From contig JBEKKV010000006.1 of the NCBI GenBank assembly GCA_050010555.1, forward strand, positions 1 through 63,790: a stretch of DNA of 63,790 nt, written 5' to 3'. Position 1 is the first letter of the stretch. Each line of letters starts with the position of its first letter. The notes under the pieces were generated by a model. The model was not told the DNA's origin. It was given only the letters and a program-made list of their open reading frames with translations, and did not search any database. The DNA is from JALHUB01 sp050010555. Lineage in GTDB: Bacteria > Chloroflexota > Dehalococcoidia > DSTF01 > JALHUB01. A program made the position numbers and the translations under genes. This document shows positions 57,683 to 63,790 of this stretch, one piece after another.

Positions 57683-59970
57683 CGTGCCCTTCGCAAGACC
57701 GACTTCATCCGGCCCAGCTTCCGGCGGCCGCCCTGGAACACGCGCGCAAGCCGTTTCTTGTCTTTCTGGCCCGTTCCGGTCGGGCGTATTAGAAGTCCCA
57801 CCATTCCCATGAGCGACATGGCAACAGCCATGTCGCGGGTCACGGCATCGGACAGTGGCGACGCCGTCGAGACCGAAACCGACCCGCCCGATACCCCGGC
57901 GTTCATCGTGTTGCCCCAGGGATCGGCCAGGGCGGACGTTGAGAATTCCAGGGGGCTTGCACCTGGGCCGGACGCGCGGAAAGTGATTTCCGCCAGCAGT
58001 CCCGTGCCACTGGCGCCCGGCGGGCTGCCGCTACTTACGCAGCCGAAGCGGATCCACCCATCGCCGACCGTCGGAGGTGGGCAAAAAATGGGACGCCCCG
58101 TATTTCCTAGGAAGGTCCCATTGGTCACGCCCGAAAACGTCAGGACGTTCGGATCGAATTGAAGCGTGAACTCATACGCTCCGACGTTCGTCAGGTTGCG
58201 CGCCGTCGCGTCCACAGTGAAGAAGTCGCCCACCGTTACGTCCTGCGAAGACGGATCGATGACGATGGCGGGCGCATCCGGGCCGAGCGTCGCCGTCGGA
58301 GCCGGAGTCGTTGGCGCCGCTGTTATCGTTGGCGTTGGACTCGGTCCAGGTGTGTACGTCTTCGTCGGCGGCGGTGCCGGACCGATTGTCGCCGACCCCT
58401 CGCTGCCGAGATTAGTACTCATCACTCCGGCCATCGGGTTTGTCGCGATTGCCTGCTGCACCGCGATTTGAGTACCGCCCACTTGCAGCGGCAGGAAAGT
58501 GAAAGTGGCCAGCACGCCACTGCCGTTTGCACCACCCGGGTCGGGGCCCAGAGTAAGACAGACAATACGTACGCTCCCCCCCTCGACTGTCCAGGGCAGG
58601 CAACTCGCTGCCCGGCCGCTGCTTCCCAGGAAGGGACCATTCTGCACGTCTACCACTTGGAGGAACGCCGGATCGAATCCCAAGGCCAACTCGTACGCCC
58701 CAAGGTTTACCGCTCCATCCAGCACGGCATCCACGCTAAAGGGAACTCCAACGTTCGCCTGCTGCAGGGCTGGAGACACTCCTATCGTCACCGCGCCGCC
58801 TGGCGGCGTATCCGTCGGCGTAGGCCCGAAAGTTGGACTGGGGCCCGGTGTCCACGTGGGCATCGGCGGGCGCGTCGCTGTCGGCGACGCTGTAGCCGTT
58901 GGCGTAGAGGTCTTCGTAGGTGTGGGCGACGGCCCGGGAGTGGGCGTTGGCGCGGGTTGCACAACAACCGATGCGCCCAAGAGCGCATCCGTAGGAATGG
59001 TGGTGGCCTGAATGTCAGTCAGCAAAAAGTCGCTCAAGCTCATCTGACCGATGCCCTCGCGGAGGGCGGCGAAGGTTACTGTCGCAAGAACGCCGTTGCC
59101 GGCAGGACCATCGGGATCCGAGCCCAATGTGCCGCAGACAAGCCGCACGACATCACCGGTTACGCTTGGATCGTTGCAATTTACGCTACGTCCGCTGCTG
59201 CCGAGGAAGGGGCCGTACTGCGTGCTGACGTAGGAAGCGATGACCGGGTCGAACTGAAGGCTTGCCTGAAAAGCGCCGAAGTTCGTCACGTTGTTGACCA
59301 AGATGTCGACGCTGAAGTCGCTGCCGTTGAATGCCGTCTGCCCCGCCGGACGGAGGCAGGCGACCACTCCCCCGGGCGCGCCTTGGCATGTTGGGCCCGG
59401 CGTTGGCGACGGCGTTGCCGCGGCAGGCGTCGACGTCGGCCGCGGCGTCACAACGCCGATATCAACTGACCCTGGCTCTGTCGCCACCGGTATGTCACTG
59501 CTAAGGGGATCGCTCAGGAAGGTGGAATTGGCGGAATTGACGAGATCCAGACCGCTCGATCCCGTGGCCAGAGCGCTGAAGGTCACCGTCGCCAGCTCCC
59601 CGGAGCCGGTGACTCCTTTTTGAGTGCCAGAAGTGACGCAGCCGTAGGTGACCGCATCGTTGTTAGCGCTGACTTCGGCGCTAGGGCAGTACACCGTCCG
59701 GCCGCCGCTGCCAAGGAACGTTCCATTCGTCACCGATCGGAAGGACACCAGACTGGGGTCGAATTGGAGGACGAACTGATACGCGCCGAGGTCAGAGACA
59801 TCGTCCAGCATCACCTTGACACTGAACGTGTCTCCTGCGTTCACGCCTTGAGAAGCCGGGTCGACACGCATGACAGCTTCCTGGGCGGAAACGAAGCTAA
59901 AGCGATAAACCAGGAGCGCCACGCCGGCTGCCAGCGCCGCCGCAAGGAGGATGCCGTGCCACGCCTTCAT
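57679..59970 (-). CDS. Four-cohesin scaffoldin-like surface protein
   Basis: The 763-residue protein has a signal (MKAWHGILLAAALAAGVALL) and four similar modules starting at about residues 35, 210, 395 and 570, separated by Pro/Thr linkers. Each module has a GAYQFVLQFDPSLVSF-type strand pair, an xGxFLGSSGR motif, two cysteines 13-15 residues apart, and LATVTF or AEITF near its end. These are the hallmarks of cohesins, with the conserved cysteine pair an unusual extra. The C-terminus has a hydrophobic helix (DMAVAMSLMGMVGLLIRPTG) and a basic tail. It could present up to four dockerin-bearing partners. Upstream AT-rich DNA lacks a strong ribosome site. Confidence 0.8.
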   Translation of the reverse strand: MKAWHGILLAAALAAGVALLVYRFSFVSAQEAVMRVDPASQGVNAGDTFSVKVMLDDVSDLGAYQFVLQFDPSLVSFRSVTNGTFLGSGGRTVYCPSAEVSANNDAVTYGCVTSGTQKGVTGSGELATVTFSALATGSSGLDLVNSANSTFLSDPLSSDIPVATEPGSVDIGVVTPRPTSTPAAATPSPTPGPTCQGAPGGVVACLRPAGQTAFNGSDFSVDILVNNVTNFGAFQASLQFDPVIASYVSTQYGPFLGSSGRSVNCNDPSVTGDVVRLVCGTLGSDPDGPAGNGVLATVTFAALREGIGQMSLSDFLLTDIQATTIPTDALLGASVVVQPAPTPTPGPSPTPTKTSTPTATASPTATRPPMPTWTPGPSPTFGPTPTDTPPGGAVTIGVSPALQQANVGVPFSVDAVLDGAVNLGAYELALGFDPAFLQVVDVQNGPFLGSSGRAASCLPWTVEGGSVRIVCLTLGPDPGGANGSGVLATFTFLPLQVGGTQIAVQQAIATNPMAGVMSTNLGSEGSATIGPAPPPTKTYTPGPSPTPTITAAPTTPAPTATLGPDAPAIVIDPSSQDVTVGDFFTVDATARNLTNVGAYEFTLQFDPNVLTFSGVTNGTFLGNTGRPIFCPPPTVGDGWIRFGCVSSGSPPGASGTGLLAEITFRASGPGASPLEFSTSALADPWGNTMNAGVSGGSVSVSTASPLSDAVTRDMAVAMSLMGMVGLLIRPTGTGQKDKKRLARVFQGGRRKLGRMKSVLRRAR

Positions 59971-60752
59971 ATTAATAATAATGGAAGACCTCGGCTTACG
60001 TTACTTCGGCCGGATGCAACTGCCGTCTAACCCTTAAACGGCGAAAGCGTCCGGATATAATGCTTCCCGACATCCAGATCGGCTCGTTCGGATATCCAGG
60101 CTGTGAGGGCGTGCGGGCCACCACCGCAAAGCTTACCATAATGAGCCCTCTAATTACATAACGCTTAAACCGCAGTCCAAACTCTGTCTTGCATATCGCA
60201 ACATGAGGCTTCAGATTCTAACGCCGTTTGGGCTCACTTCATGTTATGAAGCAGCAGCGCGGGCGTTAAATCTTATGCCGAAATAAAGATCCTTCTTCGG
60301 GATGACAAAGACTGGAGGTGACTTGTCGGCCCTTCTCCGCTCCTCTTGCCCGTGTCGCATATTTCCGGCATTTTCGGTCGCGGGTACTTGACAAAACCTG
60401 CTGGGAGTGCTAAAACAACGACGACTGGTGGCCTTTCCCCGCTTTAAGACCTAACCGAATAGCTGGCACTGATTGCCAGAGAACCACCAAGGAGCGCCAT
60501 GCGTTTCTGTGTAGGTTCGTCTTCGGTCTGCGAATGGTGCGACGGAGGATTCCCCCTCGTCACCAGTCCCCTTCGTTGCCCGGCAGATCCGCCACCAGTG
60601 AGTTAGACGTACTAGTTTTAGCGCACGGCCCGGGAATTGCTAAAGGGCAAGAAAGGAGGACCGCATAGAAGGGGGGCAGGACAATACTGGTCATGACTCT
60701 GAGGATGGGTCAGGCCGGCATTCCAATTGTTTTCTCTGGTAGGAGGAAATTG
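59971..60752. other. Long leader between divergent surface genes
   Basis: 782 bases with no confidently called gene. AT-rich segments lie near 59971-59990 and 60150-60300. A short frame at 60499-60606 has a ribosome site. The strong AGGAGG at 60741-60746 serves the next gene. I see no riboswitch fold I can name. Confidence 0.5.
60499..60606 (+). CDS. Possible 35-residue Cys-containing leader peptide
   Basis: ATG 60499 follows CCAAGGAGCGCC and encodes MRFCVGSSSVCEWCDGGFPL VTSPLRCPADPPPVS with four cysteines, stopping at TAG 60604-60606. It lies about 145 bases before the large surface gene. The cysteines, ribosome site and position make a regulatory leader peptide possible, but the frame may be chance. 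Confidence 0.25.
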   Translation: MRFCVGSSSVCEWCDGGFPLVTSPLRCPADPPPVS

Positions 60753-63700
60753 ATGATAAAGAGAGCCTCGTTTGTAGGCGCAATCGGGCTGGTAGCGGTA
60801 GTGGCCGCCCTGCTCTTGGGTTCGCTGGGTCGCGGCGCGACCCCGAGCCAGGCAGGCATCGGCATACCGATCCAGCCTTTCTACCCGGACTGGTCCGCCA
60901 GCGGAGTTTCGAGCACCGCACTCGGCGACACCAATTCCGGGGGACTCCTGGTAAACAACCTCACCGTAACGACCATCCCGCGTGGCACGCGTATCGCCAT
61001 TCCCTGGATCTTCACCAGCCCCGAGTGGGGAACGCCCATTGACATGGACACCGCGGAGGGGTCGACCCTGGGCGATATCATAGTCACGCTGGACGTCATG
61101 TGTGACTCCACGGGCTCAGGCGCCGAGGACACGCTGGCGAACGCCAGCCCGACCGACCCGTACCTGTGGACCCAGGGCAATATTCTGGGAGGAGTAGGCG
61201 AAAGTGACGCCTGGCTCACTACCCTGGTGCCGCCTTACCCGTGGTACATACGCGACACCATGCACGCGACCAAGTTCTGGGTCGCCGGTGCCCCGGTCGG
61301 CGCTGACGTCGACCTGAACACCGTGTTCACCGCCATTCCCTGGTCGCCCAACGGCAACGGCAGCGTCGCCACAACCAAGAACGGCGGCAACCCGATTGCC
61401 TGGTCCGCTGCTGCCAACGGTCTGTGCATCGACACGCCGCAGAACAGCACGTCGCACACAGAGACCAGCATTGCGCCGCCGCTCCTTGGTGACACGGGCG
61501 GGGCTTGCACCGGCGGAAACTGCTCCGACGCGGCCGTCTACGGGCCGATTGGCAAGTTCACTCAGAGCGGCGCCGGATCAGTCCCTGTGAAAGACGTCTA
61601 CTTGAACAGAGGACCCGACGCGGGCAACTTCACCGCCCACTGGGAGACCGAGGCGACAAACCCGAGCGTCGCCAACGCCACCATCGTCGGCGGAACGAGC
61701 TCCGGCGCGACGAGTACGTTGGACCACGCTCAGGCGCTTCCGGTAGCCACGTCTACAGATGACCCGCAGAGCATCGCCGTTACCTGCCCGGGCACCGGCG
61801 AGGGGCTCATCGTCGTAAAGAACGTCCTCTGGCCGGTTGCCCCGACTCAGGACTACTACCCGGCGGACGACGCCGGCGTCCTGGTGATCAAGGTAACCTG
61901 CGGCTCAGCCGGAGCATCGCCGGTGGACATGTCGGTCACCGAGTTGAGGCCGACTGCCGTGTCTGCTCCCGACCCCGTGACCCCGAACATGGGACAGAAG
62001 CCTGAGCAGCTCAACCTCTCGACCGGCGGACAGTCGGCAACCGTCACCATCCGCGACGTGACCACCAACAACGCCGCGAGCGCAAAGCCCGCCGACGTGT
62101 ACCTGGATGCCGAGACATCCGGCGTTGTGACCACTAGCTGGGACGACGACGCGACGCAAGGCTTAGGGGTGGGGAACGGCACGAACCCGCTGGAAGCAAC
62201 CGACTGCTCACCGGCCAACGCTTCCTGCAACAAGTTTGCCGGCGTTAGCATGCCCTCGGGCCAGAGCGACATCAAGGATGACTTGACAGTCACCTGCCCT
62301 GCCAGCTCAGCCCCGGGCCGCTACTCGGTCGTCATCAAGGGTATAGTCGCCCCCACCGGCGGCGAGACGAAGTCCCAGGACAACGCCAACCGCCTGGTTA
62401 TCATGGTCAACTGCTGGAGCAGCCCACCGACGGGCGACGGCCTGGACGACGGCACGGGTCTCTACCCGCGCTGGGAGATTGCCGAAAGCAACCCCGACTC
62501 CCGTCAGTCAGGCGCCCTCTCATCGGGGGTCCTGCAGCCGCCCTCCTTCCCTCAGGAAGGTGGTCCTGACTCCAAGCTGCAGCAGCCCATCGGCACCTAC
62601 ATCGAGCACTTCCTGCAGCTCGGCTGCTACTGGGAAGCGCCCGGTGGATGCCAGTTGACAAACGGTGGCCCGACTACCGGACCAGGTTCCTGTGACACCA
62701 ACCTTGACGGCTTCATTACCGCCGCCGAGAGTCAGCAGGACTACCGCCTGGTGAATCTGGGTGGCCTGGCGACCATCGACCCGAGCGGGTCCTGCCTCGA
62801 GCTGCCCACGTACGCTCAGCCTGGACGCCCGGCTGCGCTCCCGCAGACCAGCGCGGGCATGTGCCCGCAGGTTCCGTGGGCAGAGGCCGGCGGACCGCTC
62901 GCATCCCAGACCACGTACCCCATAAACATGGACCACGACTGCGACGGTCTCCCCGATGGAGTTGAAGTCGCATTCGGTTCCAACCCCATGGTTGCCGACA
63001 CGGACGGTGACGGCGCCAACGACTACATGGAGATGTTCGACTTCACCAGCCCGGTGAACCAGGACACCGACGCCGACGGCTTCCTTGACAAGCCGGCCAA
63101 CGTCTTTGGCGACAACACCGACCACTCGATGGACAACTGCCCGACCGTCGCCAACGCTGACCAGAAGAACACCGACGGCAAGCACCGCGCCGTGGGTAGC
63201 ACAATCCCGGCGGGCAAGGCCAGCAACCCGAACAAGGACAAGATCGGCGACGCCTGTGACCCCGACAACGACAACGACGGGCTCCCGGACACCGTCGAAA
63301 ACGTCATGGGGACCCGCGCCAGCGATGCCGGTGGCCTGCAACCCAGTGGGTACCCCGCCTACGACACCAACGGCAACCACTGCGTAGATGGGTCTGAAGT
63401 CTTGCTCGGCGGCAACCCGCTGGGCACGGCCAAGTGCCCCGGCTCGCTTACCCTGGCCCAGGAGAAGTTCTTCCGTGCCTGTCACTGGAACCTCCCGGCC
63501 CTGGGCGCCTATGGTGGAGCGTGGGACGCGAAGTACAGCACCAACGCCGACCGTACGGAGCTTGACCCTGACAACGACGGCATCGCCTGCCAGACTACCG
63601 GCGGCGCTGTTGGAGACAAGGACAACGACAGCGGGCCGAGCGCCCTGCCCGACGTCCCGGACATCACTGAGATCGAGGGCTACAACACCAACCCGGCCAA

Positions 63701-63790
63701 CAAGGACACGGACGGTGATGGGTGCGAAGACTACGTCCAGATCAACGACGTGAACGGAAGCGGCGCGGTCGACACGACTGACCTGCTGAT
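60753..63790 (+). CDS. Very large secreted protein with calcium-binding repeats and a dockerin-like motif (3' end cut by window)
   Basis: The frame is open from ATG 60753 (AGGAGG 7 bases upstream) to the window end, 1012 codons. A signal peptide (RASFVGAIGLVAVVAALLLG) is followed by ~660 residues of beta-rich, Thr/Asn-rich sequence. Residues about 730-1000 hold thrombospondin-type-3-like calcium loops (DHDCDGLPDGVEV, DTDGDGANDYMEM, DTDADGFLDKPAN, DPDNDNDGLPDTVEN). The last visible residues, NDVNGSGAVDTTDLL, match the first half of a dockerin type I calcium repeat. It probably docks onto the cohesins encoded upstream. Confidence 0.75.
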   Translation, partial: MIKRASFVGAIGLVAVVAALLLGSLGRGATPSQAGIGIPIQPFYPDWSASGVSSTALGDTNSGGLLVNNLTVTTIPRGTRIAIPWIFTSPEWGTPIDMDTAEGSTLGDIIVTLDVMCDSTGSGAEDTLANASPTDPYLWTQGNILGGVGESDAWLTTLVPPYPWYIRDTMHATKFWVAGAPVGADVDLNTVFTAIPWSPNGNGSVATTKNGGNPIAWSAAANGLCIDTPQNSTSHTETSIAPPLLGDTGGACTGGNCSDAAVYGPIGKFTQSGAGSVPVKDVYLNRGPDAGNFTAHWETEATNPSVANATIVGGTSSGATSTLDHAQALPVATSTDDPQSIAVTCPGTGEGLIVVKNVLWPVAPTQDYYPADDAGVLVIKVTCGSAGASPVDMSVTELRPTAVSAPDPVTPNMGQKPEQLNLSTGGQSATVTIRDVTTNNAASAKPADVYLDAETSGVVTTSWDDDATQGLGVGNGTNPLEATDCSPANASCNKFAGVSMPSGQSDIKDDLTVTCPASSAPGRYSVVIKGIVAPTGGETKSQDNANRLVIMVNCWSSPPTGDGLDDGTGLYPRWEIAESNPDSRQSGALSSGVLQPPSFPQEGGPDSKLQQPIGTYIEHFLQLGCYWEAPGGCQLTNGGPTTGPGSCDTNLDGFITAAESQQDYRLVNLGGLATIDPSGSCLELPTYAQPGRPAALPQTSAGMCPQVPWAEAGGPLASQTTYPINMDHDCDGLPDGVEVAFGSNPMVADTDGDGANDYMEMFDFTSPVNQDTDADGFLDKPANVFGDNTDHSMDNCPTVANADQKNTDGKHRAVGSTIPAGKASNPNKDKIGDACDPDNDNDGLPDTVENVMGTRASDAGGLQPSGYPAYDTNGNHCVDGSEVLLGGNPLGTAKCPGSLTLAQEKFFRACHWNLPALGAYGGAWDAKYSTNADRTELDPDNDGIACQTTGGAVGDKDNDSGPSALPDVPDITEIEGYNTNPANKDTDGDGCEDYVQINDVNGSGAVDTTDLL

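Noticed and set aside
58159..59469. 436-codon plus-strand open frame inside the four-cohesin gene
   Set aside because: Antisense frame. The minus strand has regular cohesin repeats and a signal peptide.
60400..60740. Riboswitch before the large surface gene
   Set aside because: I compared it by eye with cyclic-di-GMP and other common leader types and found no conserved core. A covariance search would be needed.

Overview
The window is high-GC bacterial DNA, probably from a Chloroflexota, class Dehalococcoidia-like genome. That reading is inference. It rests on secreted proteins with threonine/proline-rich linkers and small C-terminal membrane anchors, on acyl-CoA dehydrogenase clusters, on a DnaN ending in MPMFVQW, and on many lipoproteins without obvious outer-membrane machinery. 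No rRNA gene and no complete tRNA gene was found.

Region 1 (1-19.2 kb) is a mosaic of mobile DNA. It opens with the tail of a UvrD-like helicase. A DNA-processing set follows: a CHC2/TOPRIM primase, a Rad52-like annealing protein and RadC. Next come a Phd/VapC toxin-antitoxin pair with a clear promoter, a twice-frameshifted gene, and a broken AbiEii gene abutted by a complete AbiEi/AbiEii-like operon. A 1.3 kb gene-poor stretch leads to an acetoacetate-decarboxylase-like gene and a MaoC-like gene. At 8.77-14.65 kb, a ~105 bp direct repeat containing the 3' part of a tRNA-Gly(TCC) and its terminator flanks a truncated tyrosine integrase and a TetR-HlyD-ABC-permease efflux operon. Two further tRNA 3' fragments lie nearby. 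A second AbiE-like pair (15.7-17.7 kb) precedes a large serine recombinase whose 3' end overlaps, antisense, the 3' end of dnaN.

Region 2 (20.5-36.8 kb) is a minus-strand phage head/packaging module: small genes, terminase, a small Cys/HTH protein, portal, scaffold, a frameshifted major capsid gene, connector-like genes and a large structural protein. It is split between portal and scaffold by a 6.2 kb plus-strand cargo. The cargo holds a GT39-type membrane glycosyltransferase, a membrane protein, a second MaoC-like gene ~90% identical to the first, a spore-photoproduct-lyase-like radical SAM gene with a partial duplicate, a TcmP-like protein, a small membrane protein and a cupin. No tape measure, lysin or phage-type integrase was recognised.

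Region 3 (37-53.9 kb) is mostly ordinary host DNA: lipoproteins, YqeK/HIT nucleotide hydrolases, HtpX, and a three acyl-CoA dehydrogenase plus enoyl-CoA hydratase cluster with a TetR regulator and a perfect palindromic operator. It also holds an integrase remnant with an AT-rich patch, a flavin reductase, a macro-domain protein, a DUF72 protein, and an ECF sigma factor paired with a DUF5667-like membrane protein.

Region 4 (54-63.8 kb) encodes a cell-surface system. Several secreted proteins carry cohesin-like modules marked by a shared FLGSxGR motif and a conserved cysteine pair; one has four such modules. Two proteins carry dockerin-like repeats. The last gene is a >1012-residue calcium-binding-repeat protein that runs off the window just after a dockerin-like DVNGSGAVDTTDLL motif. 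This candidate cohesin-dockerin surface assembly is the most interesting part of the window. The radical SAM/TcmP cargo inside the phage head module comes second.
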